From assembly GCA_025345505.1 (NCBI GenBank), contig JANVCC010000130.1, forward strand, positions 11,211,710 through 11,275,709: a stretch of 64,000 bases of DNA, given 5' to 3'. Made by a program: the position numbers and the translations under genes. Each line of letters starts with the position of its first letter. The stretch's first letter is position 1. Below, piece after piece: positions 12,275 through 42,100 of this stretch. The DNA comes from Todiramphus chloris collaris (taxonomy: Eukaryota > Chordata > Aves > Coraciiformes > Alcedinidae). Below the pieces are notes generated by a model. It did not search any database, was not told the origin of the DNA, and was given only the letters and a program-made list of their open reading frames with translations.

Positions 12275-13092
12275 GCGGCCGGCGGCGAGGCGGCCGGCGG
12301 CGAGAGGGGCCTGGGCCTGCGGAGGGGCCGCCGCCAAGATGTCAGTTCTGCTTCCCCCGTGGGAGGCGGAAGCGTAGCGCGGGCGGTGGCCGCGGCTTGC
12401 GGGCTTCGTGCCCGGAGAGGGGCAGGCATGCGGCTGGGTGGGCTGCCGGGACGCGGGCTTGGCTTGGCGGGGGTATGGCCCGGCGTGCGGCCGACGGGAG
12501 GCGGGGTTCGTTCCCTGCCCTGGGGCTGATGAGCTGCGCAGCCTTAGGCGAGTTAATTTCCATAAGATGCAATTTCCCACTCTCCTCCTTAATTAATAAG
12601 AGCGTCGAGTCTCAGGCTGCGATAAATAAGCCGGGGAAGCTGAGGTGGTTTTACCGCCTGGTGAATAAACATAAGTCCTCCCTGGCTTTGCTCTGTGCCA
12701 AGGGGGAGCTGGTGGTAGTTGAGGAACGGCTGCCCGGCCCGGCGGAGGTACGGGATGGGTGGCTTCTCCGCCGGCCTGCCGGTCGCGCCGGGGTCACCTG
12801 CCAGCCTGCAAAAGCCCTCAGCGGGGGGGATTGCCTCCTTTTCTAGGCGCTGGCGCCCTGCCCCTTACGCTCCGAACGCGGTGGGCTCGCCTGGCCAGTC
12901 CCCCTGTCCTGAGGGGGCGGCGCGGCCCATTTGCCGATCTCCGGAGCTGGCGGCCTCCCGAGCAAGACGCGAAAGCTGCCGGTACGCCAGGGCTCCGACT
13001 ACCCGGCAGCGTCCGTCATCAGCGGAACGCCTGACCGGGACAGACGGACCCGCAGCTTGGAGGGACACCCGTTGCGCTCCCCTCCCCGTTCC

Positions 13093-13454
13093 ATTGGCGT
13101 CCACAACGGTCCGTGAAAAGTCTTCTCTTTCTCATTGGCTAGCCTTAAAGAGTGCGCACTTACCAGGGCGGGCCCTGCCTGTGGCAGCGGCTTAGTCCCA
13201 CCCAGTCGCTGGAGTCTTCTTATCGATTGGCCTTTACGGATGCCTGTCACAAGGGCCAGCTGGTAGGAAGCGCCGGACACGTCGAGCGGGCTCTGTTGTG
13301 TGTGTATATATAGAAACGAGTCGAGCTGGCAGCGGCTCTCCCATTGGCTTCGCGCGCTTCACGGGGGCGTGGCACTCCCTCATGAATATCAACTACCCCA
13401 CCCTCCGTCGTCGTGGCTACAGGCTAATCACCATATTCCTCCGCCGCTGATTGG
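13093..13454. promoter_or_regulatory. Cluster of five inverted CCAAT (ATTGG) boxes
   Basis: ATTGG occurs at 13093, 13134, 13226, 13343 and 13450, all in the same orientation; four are followed by C or T in ATTGGC/ATTGGT contexts typical of NF-Y sites. The last lies about 115 bases before the GTPBP1 start codon. A TATATATAG stretch sits near 13306. The cluster probably forms the GTPBP1 core promoter and may also serve the divergent side. Confidence 0.6.
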
Positions 13455-13568
13455 TTGGCACCTCCTTGGCGGGCCGGGGGCGGGGCCGCCGCGCCTCCCG
13501 GGGCGGAGGGGCAGGCGCGGGGAGCGGGGTGAGGGAGGAGGAGGAGGAGGAGGGCCGGGACAGGGAAG

Positions 13569-32299
<18,731 letters not shown>

Positions 32300-34490
32300 A
32301 TTTCTTACTCCTCCCTCTGAGGAATTCCTCCCCTTCCCTTCATTTCTTATCCAAAAGATCCAGAGCAGCTTAAACCAAAACCCATCCCAGCTGATTGGCT
32401 GCAGAAGAATCGTCTCTCTTCCCCAAAGGAAGCAATGGAGAGGAGCATAATTTATAAGCTAACGAAGGTGATAAGACAGAGAACTGAGTAACTGACACCT
32501 TCCTCCTCCCCCTGTCGACACATTTTTGTACATTATGGGCTTAGTTTTTATTCTTATTAGTTTTTATTATATTTTGTGTGCATGAAGATAAGAGGAGATT
32601 CTGGATAGAACTGAGAAGAGCCAGTTAGCTGCCTCCCTCCTCCCTCACCCCCTTCTGTCCACAGGACTTGCTGCTCTCCTCCTATGTGCTGTCTCAGATC
32701 CAGGGGTTGGCAAATGCCTGAAATTTCAGCCTTGCAAAGGTTAAAACACATTACTTGGGATGGCTCTGTTGGGCATTGTTTCCTTACCACTGTGGCCCTG
32801 TGCCAAACATGTCTCTGGATTCCTGCCATCTTCAACTGTTTCTAAGTGGGTTTAATTTAACATTTTAGTGACTGAACTTTGAGGAAGGTGGTAAGAAAGT
32901 TCATTAGTTGAAGTAAGAGGGAAACAAATTGGAAAGCAGTTCTTGAATGTTAGGTCGAGGAATCCAGTACTAAATATCCTTCTCAAACACGTTGATAGCA
33001 CTTAAGATTTTAGTTAGAGAGAATTAAATGGACAGTTTTGTGACCATCATGTTCCCCATCCCATCACGTTGCTTTTCCTATTGTTTGTTCAGTGCACATT
33101 GGAGCAAATCTTGCTGCCTCTCGAGGCTGCAGCAGCTCAAATCGACAGTATTAAGAATACAGTACAGGAACGCTCGGTCCTCGCCTCAAGCCAGAAAAAG
33201 CCCTCTCACCTAGATGGACAGAGATCACAGAGAGTAATATACCTTTGGAACAGAGACACCAGGCAAACATGACCTCCTCTTGATTTTGTTTACTCCAAGA
33301 TTTTCAAAATCTTTTTTTGGAATTCCCTGGCCAAACTTTGCCGTGACAGAGGTAGGATTTGTCCTCTTGGTCAAAGAGGACAATGATGAATTGGTACCAA
33401 ACTCAGAGAAGTGCTTTCAGGTTTGGAAGTACGTGGTAATTTTTCTGACTTTAATTTCATTTTTTTAAAGGTGGGGGGTTTTTTGGTTGGTTTTTTTTTT
33501 TTTTGTAATGACAAATTCTGGCTTCTCTAGGAAGGTCCTGCAAGGATGGTCAATTAACTATTGTTATCATACTGGGGTTTTTTTTTAACTCGGGGTTGTA
33601 CAAGTGCTCAATTCCTTGCTTATTTTAATTTTTCTTCTAACCCTGCCTCTATGTGTGGCTCCTCCCAGGATGGGAGTTGCCCTCTGCTGTTTTTTGGTGT
33701 GCTGTGGGCGTGTGAGAGCATTTTGAGGGAGGAGGTGGCATCTTCAACAAATCGTTGCTCTCCCCAGCAGGTGCAGTCAGCCTCGGTTTCTTTGAGGGCT
33801 TCCTCCTCCACTGAAGGACTTATATTTTGAGGGAGACTAGTTTCTGTCCCTCCTTAGTGGGTTGTTCCTGTTCCTGGCACCTGTGTGGCTTTCATTCCGG
33901 TTCACCTTGTGATTTGAGGTAGGCTTTCAATCCACCTGAGATATAGTAGGCTTGGGGCCAGAAAGCGCATCTCCTGCCGCCAGCACCAGCACTCCAAGAG
34001 CATTAAGCAGCACAGGAGATGTGAGGAAGGTGGTTTGGAGGGTACTTTGCCTTAGAGACTGCAATGGCCTGAACGTGGTGGGGAAGGGGGAGGTCAGACA
34101 GTCCTTTCCAAGCTATGTGCCTAAATACCAGCACTCTCCTAGCAAGGGAGGAACCATAGGCGGCTACAACACTAATAGCACCTGCATTGTGAGAGGGTGT
34201 GAAGTGTGGCTAAGCAGGGCACAAGGGTCTGGTTTGTTTGTCTTCTGGCCCTGTAGTAGCATCAAACTGCATCTGATTTCACTGCCCTCTGCTTCTGAGG
34301 GGAGCAGGAAGCTCCAGGCAGTTTTCTCTTTCTCCGTTCCTTGTGCTCCAAATGAAAGAGACTGCCGTGACTGGAAGAGGGTTTACTTCAGTTTGTGCAA
34401 AGGAGGTGGTGTGATCTCTTTTGTGACCAGCATTCAAAGATCACTCAGGCTGGTGTGATCTATAAAATAAATTTTAAAGAAGTTTGTTCC
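32300..34490 (+). other. GTPBP1 3' UTR
   Basis: About 2.2 kb of non-coding sequence after the stop codon, with T-rich tracts near 33470-33500. It reaches a canonical AATAAA at 34466-34471. No other gene is supported. Confidence 0.7.
34466..34471 (+). terminator. poly(A) signal of GTPBP1
   Basis: AATAAA in TATAAAATAAATTTT, the first strong signal after a 2.2-kb 3' UTR. Confidence 0.7.
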
Positions 34491-37400
34491 AAGTTAAAGT
34501 ATGTCTTGTTGCTTTTTGTCCCTCTGGAAAAAAAAAAAAACAACTGCTGCTTGGCTCTTTACTGGTGAAAGCCAGATCAAGTGGGCTTGCCTGGCACCCT
34601 GTTCTTTTGCTGGCTATGAGGGGAGGTCAGTGTTCATAGTGATGGCAGGGCAGGCCCTGCTCCAGGAGAGCTGCCGCTGAGCCTTTGCAAGGCCCCCACA
34701 ACTTTTACTCACAGATGCAGTGCTTCTCAGCAGCAGCATAGGGAAATGAGACTGCTTGCTTGGTGTGAGCTATGCTGTGCACGTGTGTGAAGAGCTGCTA
34801 CAGCAAAGCATTTGAGCCCAGCTCTGAGAGAGTTTGCTACAGGACAGTTTTAGCACAGCACTTTCCCTGCCTGCATGAGCTTGTGCTTCCTACACCCTTG
34901 GAGCGATTTGCATCTCACTTCTTTCTGTAAATCCAGGGCCTGGAAGGGGCTTTTTCCTGCCTCCTCAGTTGATCTCACAGGTTCACAAAGGCTCTTCCTT
35001 CTCTACCTGGCCCTTCTGTAGCATAGGTAAGTATCAGGCTGGGAGCTGGTTAGTAGCTGGAGCAGAGGTCCATCTAGCCTCTCTCTCCTGGAGATGTCTG
35101 TTCCAGGGCCAGCAAAGAACAAGGCTTTCTTTAGGGTAGCCTTCTGGTGAGGAGCAGCATGAGTACTCAAGACAAGCCTGCCCCCAGCCCCTCCAGGTTA
35201 AGTAGACACTGGTGTGAGCCTCCCAAAGCTCAAGCCAGTCCACTTTCCCTTTTTCCAGTCTGTTTTTGTGTTCTAGGTTAACATTCTTATGCTGAGGACT
35301 AAGTATTTCCTTTCTACTTGCTCTTAAGGGTAGCTGCAGGTAATTGTGGTTTAGGTCAGGCTTTGTCCTTGCCCCAGGTCACAAAGAGGGTCTGTCACAG
35401 AATTCCAAGTCATCCAAAGCCTCAGGAATTTGATTTTTTTAACAGTAAGTCTTGTTTTCATCATTGCTTCAAGCACTTTTTGACAAGGTGAAAACTGCTG
35501 ACCCTGGAGTGAGTAGTAAGGATTTGCTATGAGAATACACCGAAGAACAGCTACAAGAACAGCTTTGTCTATAAGCTGTGAATTATTCCCACCAGCAAAT
35601 TCACTTGCAAAACACTCAGCACAGTTTTGATATTTTATTTGTCTTGGTCTTTTTTCTTGCATAGGCATAAATTACAATCTGTTGATTAAAAAACAAAACA
35701 AAACAGTGCAGCATTTGCAACAAGCTCCAGCATCAAATACAGCCTCTTCTCCTGCCTGTAACCATATGAATTAGCCCTGCAGAAACAGAACCTGTAGGGC
35801 AAACTGAGACCAGGGAGGGGGGGAAATAGAGGAGAGAAAGGGAGTAAGTAAGGAAAATCTGCTCCAACAGCTGTTTTGCCTTTCTCCTGCCTCACCAGGA
35901 TCATCTTCTGCATCAGCACTAGGATTAAAAACCCCTGGGCAGAGACGCATATGCTGAAGCAGCAGGTTTACATGCCCTCTTTCCCTTTGCAGCTCAGGAA
36001 AGCGCTGCAGAAATGCTGCGAGCTGCTGCTGGCGAGAGGCAGCTGCCTGGACACTTCGTCAGGCTGCAGCCCAGCACTGCTACAGAATCTAGGGGCTGAA
36101 AAACCTCACACAGCCTCAGCATGCCTTCCTGGGCATCCTCACACAGCATAGTGAGGCCTCTAAAAGCAGCACCATCCTCTAGAGAAGCATATAAACCCCC
36201 AGGGTGACCTCGCACTGGTGTCTCCAGGGGGTTTTTACCTCAGAACAGCTGAGACTTTCATCTCCAAAAGACAGGGCAAGATTGCCCTGTAAAACCAAAT
36301 GCTCCCTACCCCAAAGCCAGTACTTGACACCCCCTAGGAAGTAGCAGAGACCTTGCTCTAACTCCATTCTCGGGGAAAGAGGAGCCTTTCCCACCCCTCA
36401 CCAGCATGCCCTATTTACCACAAAATCATTTTTTCTTGGGCAAAGGCCCTGTCTGCCCTGACAGCCCACCCCAGAGGCCAGGGAGCTAGACAAAGACACA
36501 AGAAAAGGGTTTTTCCAGCCTCATGGTTATGGCACTTACTCCATCAACCAGAGAACCCCTGGGGAAGGGGGAGAGCTTCATCTCTGCTCTCTTTTATAAT
36601 TCAGTTAAATACAGGAGCTGCTCTACCAAGCCCAGGACAGGCCTAGGCATTTAAAAAAGCACAACTTGGTGCACACAGGGCACTCACAGCCATGACTCCA
36701 AGGCAAGCAGGCAGCTGCAGACAAGTTTAAAATAGCTTTGGCTGCAGATGCCAAGAATTAAGACTATGCTCAATAGAGGAGAGAAGTTATGGTCACTGGA
36801 TCTGGCTGCAAGTCTGCTTTCTCCCAGCAGGAGCAGGGCCTCCTAGCTCTGCAGGGGACTCTATGGGGTAACTTGAGCCTACTAAAGATGGGGTTTCACC
36901 CTTTGGGCTCGCTTCCCTTGCCTGGGGCAAGGAGACTCCCCCAGAATGGATGTGCCACCATCAGCCTCAGACCTTTGGGCTGGCATGGAGGGGTGCAGGG
37001 CTCAGCACCAATGCCTGATGCTGAAGGGAGAAACTTCTTCAGCCCATTCCCCTCACTCTACAGTGCTTCAAGCAGAGAAGATCAGAGTGGGAATCAATTC
37101 ATGGCGCTTGCAGTGCCAGGGGAAGGATGATGCCAGCATCAGACAACGCTAAACATGAGCCCTTTAGCTTTTCTTTCAACAAAACACAAGACGATTGCAA
37201 AGGTTGTAAACACCATCCAAGAACGTAAGCCAAGTTAAGTATGTTGCAGGCAGCCAGGAGGAGGATTGGCCAGATGGCCCTGGCACTCCTAAGACTGGGG
37301 AACATCCCCACACATCCTTCCTGCAGTCCCATCCCCCTCCCCCATCAAAGGATGGGTACAGGCAGGATTTAAATGCCTACTGCCAGCAGGACTCCCCATC

Positions 37401-38442
37401 CTGCTCTGGCACAGCCCTCTGCAGCCCAGGCTGGGGAACAGTGATGCCAGCGAGAATGCAGGAGAGATGGAGTCCTTCCAAAAGAAAGGAGGTCAGCCCA
37501 TATCAGCCACCTGCCATTGGGGACCGGGAGGTGACAGAGGCAGCCCTGAGCATAGCAGGTGGGGGGGAACCCCTGCTGCCCCCCAAGGTGAAGAAGGATG
37601 CTGGCACCTGCAAGCCCTAGCCAAGGAGATCTCCCCTCTGCCGTATCTTCCACCAGACCACTGAGGTACAGAGTCATGCAGAGCACCAAGGCAGCAGCTC
37701 CTGCTTGCTGCAGTCTCCTACGGCCAGCTGCAGCCACGGGTGAGCGGCCCTGGCTGTGCATTGCAGTCTCAAAGGACATCTGAGCACAGAGGGCAGGAGC
37801 ACTTCCAGCACCACATGGAGGACCCTGTCTCCCAGGTTCAGCTACTAAGCCACTGACAACTCAAGGCCCATATTTTAAACAGTTCTGCTCATCTTATTTC
37901 TAGCTTATCCTACTGTGTGCGCTATTCTGCTAAACGAAGCTCTAGCCTTCTCTGCATCTAAACCATTCACCAAAGCAGTGCCATGTAACATTCTCTGGTT
38001 AAGTAGAAATCACATGAAAAAAGTCTTTTTTTTTTTTTTTAACTTTGCTACTACCAAAAAAAAACAAACCCCAAACACAAAAACAAAACAAAAAACCCAA
38101 AACAAAACAAATTCTCCAATACCCCAACTGGAAAATAACCCCCCAACCCATCCCCCTTAAAGACCAAACAAACAGAAAACAAACCAAAAAACCCAGAACA
38201 AACCTGGAAGGGGAAGCAATAGGAGTTTTCAATAGCATCATCAAACTTAATGCTGGGGAGCCAGCCAGTCAGGGGGAGAGGGGGCTGACAGCATCATCAA
38301 GATGCAACAGCCACCATCAGCAGGAGGGCTCAAGTGGATGGACAGCAGCATTGGGTCAGGCTCTGCCACAAACACATGCCAAATTTCTCCCCTACAGCTG
38401 CTCCAAACCATTAGTTTTATGTTAATACTTCATTAATACTGT
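34491..38442. other. Intergenic region between convergent GTPBP1 and SUN2
   Basis: About 4 kb with no supported gene. A minus-strand AATAAA (plus TTTATT, 35634-35639) could end an extended SUN2 3' UTR. A T-run followed by A/C-rich low-complexity sequence (CAAAACAAAAAACCC type) occupies 38025-38200. Otherwise the sequence is unique. Confidence 0.55.
38025..38205. repeat. A/C-rich low-complexity tract
   Basis: T(15) at 38026-38040 is followed by about 160 bases almost free of G, made of A and C runs such as CAAAACAAAAAACCC. It looks like slippage-derived low complexity next to the SUN2 3' end. Confidence 0.7.
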
Positions 38443-38969
38443 TTTATTTCCTCATTGCCAGCCCAGGAGTCTGGAGATCTTTACCTAAACCAACACCAAG
38501 GCTGGGATCTGTTGCTCCTACCTACTCCAGCAGCACCAACCTGGTCACCACGGTCCCATTCACTGTATCACACCCAAGCCCGCGTGAAGCACATCAAAGT
38601 TACACACCCATTTCCCAAGCCCTGGCAACACCAGGTACGCCATCAGAAAGGAGCAGGGCAACGGGGACGAGGGACTGCGCAGGCCCAATAAAAAAGTTTG
38701 CTTAAAAAGTTAAAATGTCCGATGCACACTGAGAAGAAGCCAGGCTGCGCTAGGACCCACGTGGGACGCTCTTGTCTCACCACCCCAGTCCTTGGAAGAG
38801 CAAAAGCCTCATCCCATAAACACCAGCTCTTCTACTTCCCCGAGGGGAGCAGCTCGCTGGGGCAGCTGCTGGCACATCCCAGGACTTCTACGTGCGAAGC
38901 GGCAAATGAGACGAACCCCTCTCCTGCTGTCAGCCCAGCAGCATCCTCGTCCCACGGGGGAGCCGGGGG
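38443..38969 (-). other. SUN2 proximal 3' UTR and poly(A) signal
   Basis: Sequence downstream of the SUN2 stop. The nearest minus-strand AATAAA (plus TTTATT) is at 38448-38443, giving a 3' UTR of about 0.5 kb. A longer form using a signal near 35.6 kb is possible. Confidence 0.5.
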
Positions 38970-39088
38970 TCAGTGCGCCAGCTCCCCGTGCACACGGAAG
39001 CGGTAGATGCAGGTGTATTCGGGGTGGCCCCAATTGCTCAGCACTCGGAGCTCCACTAGCTGGTATGTGCCAGTGCCCTCATCCTTGG

Positions 39089-39121
<33 letters not shown>

Positions 39122-42100
39122 GGATTAAAAAAAATTTTTACAAAATGATCCTCTGAGAGCTCTCAAGGGACCACAGGGGTCTGGTTCCTTCTTGGGGTCA
39201 GGGGCTCTGAGGTCAAAGCACTTACCTCCAAGTAAAATGTTTGGATAGGGTCACCATTGTGGTTGTAGGTGAACTGCCCAAGGAGAAGACCTTCCTCATC
39301 TTTCTCTTTCTTCAAGCCCTACAGGGGGGCAGGAATGGAGAGAAGGAGAACAGAAGGCAATCAGCGAGAGACCAGAAGTGATAAGCACACCCAGGGTGGA
39401 GCAGGAAGATGGACGCACAAATGCACTTGGCGCCCACTCCTGGTCTTCCAGGCCAAAACTGACAAATGGGGCCAGGGTCCAGTGGGGAGGCGTGGGGAAG
39501 ACAGAGTTAACCTACTCAATCCTCTCTCTCCCAGTGCTCCCCAAAGCCTTTCCTGAAGCCCATCACTCCACCTCTCCCTCACAGTACTGCTGCTTCTTCC
39601 TTTTCAGGATAAGACCAATGCCCCACACCAGCCAAGAGCCATGTATGGGGCTTGCTAGCCCTCCCCCAGCCATGCCCCCCACCATGGTACCCTCCCACCT
39701 TGTCCCCTCACTCCTCCCTTGGGTGCAGGAAAGGACACTCACATAGACAGCAAAGTCCTTGGGGGCACTGGGGATGGTCCCCTGGGGCGAGAGGGCTTTT
39801 GGGATGTGTTCCAGTGTCACAGCCGTGGGTCGGATGATGTCAGAGAGTCGGATGACAGCAAAGCCCTGGGACCCACGAAATGCCCAGCAGTTCCCAGGGT
39901 TGACATCTGGCTATGAGCATGGGAGCAAGACACCAGCAATGTCATCACCATCAGTGACACTTTTCTCTCCTCAACATCAGCCTGACCGCTTTCTTGGAGC
40001 AACAGCAAGAGCCCAGTAAAACCCATCAAGCTCAGGTGAGAACCAGCCTGGCTGGTCCTCCCTCTCAGTGGGGTCTCGCCCCAAGGGTGCTCACCTGCAG
40101 GATGACACGGGGAGACTGTGACTGGTACCACAGTGGGATGCCAAACATGCTCAGCAGCGCCGTCCGTATGTCATAGGTCTCAGAGCAGCGGGTGTTGATG
40201 ACACTGGCCCCTGGCAGGAAGAGGGCATGGCAGCAGGTGAGCTGCATGCCAGCAACCTGTGGTCCCCTCCCCAGGACAGCTGGCTGCAGGGGTAGCAGCC
40301 CCACCACCACCTACCTGACGACTCCAGGGCATAGTCAACCATCCCCACACGGTCCTCACTATAGCGCTTCAGGGCCTGGCCCACAATGAGATGCACTTGC
40401 TGTGGTGGGAGCAGAGGGCATGAGAGGGGTGAAGGGCCAGGGCAAGCGTCCTGCCCCCCACCCGCCTCTGCTCTGCAGGGACAAAGAAGGTGCAAGGACC
40501 TTCTTGCAAAGCGGCAAGGGGATGAATCACCATGGCAAAAATGAAGCGACACACATTTGGCTGAGAAGCCTCATGAGGGCTTGCTAAAAATACCCCAGAC
40601 AAGGAGCTGTGCAATGAAGGGACAGTGCCCAGGCGGGCTGGGCTCACCCTTCCCCGTACCAAAAGAGGGGCTAGCCCCAGAAAAGGGGGATATCCCTAAA
40701 CAGGTACCAGACACAACCTGACAGACCACCCCAGTCCTCCCCAGCATGATCTGCTAGTCCCTCCTGCCCTGTCCCACAGGATCAATGTGAGTTCCCCCAT
40801 CTGGAAAAAAGGGAGCCAGACGGAGCATCCTTCTGGAGCCAAACCCAGCCCCAGGAGCTGGGACCCTGCAGCACCAATGCGGGTCTAAACTTTTTGGCTT
40901 ACATGAAGCTTGCACAGATTGTGGGGACTGCTAATCCCAGCTTGGTCCTTCCCTCTGTTACCTCCACAGGGAGTTGCCAACAACTCTTTCCAAAGCAAGC
41001 AGGCTCATTGTTTCCCCTTGATGTCATTCTGTTGAAATGCTTTGCCCCAAGGGACTCAGCACCACTGCTGAAGGACAGCAGTAAGCAAGATTCTCAACCC
41101 ACAGACCTTGCTGGCACCCACTCCAACCTTCTTGGTAAAAGATAAGCAGAACCTTGGATTTTAAGACAGCAAGAGCTCTGTGGGCATGCTAGTATCACCA
41201 CCTGCAACCCATTCCAGAGCAGGGCACAAGCACAGTGCAGGGGAGATGGCACATGGCAGAGAAACCATGGAAAAGTTTTTAGAGATTCTCTTGCCAGGTG
41301 GGATGTGAGCCCAGGATTGATATCCCAGCTGTAAGGTCTGCTCCCACAGCTTTGATGCCTGCCCAGCACATGTGCCAGCATCCCCTGCACACATAGAATG
41401 GGGCACAGCCCCTAGTCCCACAGCTGTAGTCCCCACCATATTCCTGTGGCTCAGGTCAGCACTTACCTCTTCCGTCACCCCTGCGGTCCCCCCTTGCCGC
41501 AGGGCCACTCCAATATTGGCCTCAGCATCCTGTGCCAACAGCCTCCTGTCCTCCAAGACTTTGGCCAGGATCTTGTGCTCCAGGGCCTGGAGCTCTGCTT
41601 CTAAGTCTTCCTGCCGGAGAAGAAAACCAGCAGTACTATCCTGCCGAGACTGCAACAGGAACCGACTGATCCACTCTGGGAACTGTGCTTCCACCTGAAA
41701 CAGAAGGGACAGAGCTCAGGCCTGGGGCAGGGAACCTGGCACCTCCCTCTGCCGAGCAGGGTGGGGACTGGAGACTCACGTCAGCCCGCATGGCCTTGAG
41801 CTGCTCCAGCATCCCCTCCACGTGCTTCCCCATCACCTCCTGGTCTGACCTGAGGCTCGCCAGCTCCCTTCTCAGTGCTGCCACCTCCAGCTCCAGCTTG
41901 CCCACCTCCTGCTTGAAGCTCCCTCGCAGACCCTCCTGCGCTGCTCTGTGCCAAGAGAAAGGCAACAAAACCTTGTGCCAACAGCCCCAGCTCTCCTCTG
42001 CAAACTGGCAAAGGACATTCATCCCCCATCACCTACACTCAATCCTGTCTTCAGCCCCAAATGGTTTGAATTCCTGTGGCAGTGACCTCTTCTAATGCAT

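Larger units (their letters stand above)
10952..13568. promoter_or_regulatory. JOSD1 / GTPBP1 head-to-head promoter region
   Basis: The region lies between the start codons of two divergent genes. From about 11740 to 13800 it is a large CpG island with alternating CG dinucleotides near 12236-12252 and C-runs near 12149-12172. It should hold the JOSD1 non-coding first exon(s) and both transcription start sites, but I cannot place them exactly. A CRE and five inverted CCAAT boxes are listed separately. Long GC-rich open frames cross it on both strands; none has recognisable protein content. Confidence 0.7.

Noticed and set aside
11509-12846. 445-codon open frame on the plus strand
   Set aside because: It is Pro/Arg/Ala-rich throughout, lies in the CpG island between two divergent genes, and shows no domain. 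GC-rich DNA yields long stop-free frames by chance.
41161-41694. Whole 177-codon frame on the minus strand as one exon
   Set aside because: Only 41694-41467 is SUN2 exon 12. The rest follows the GTAAGT donor and is intron read-through.
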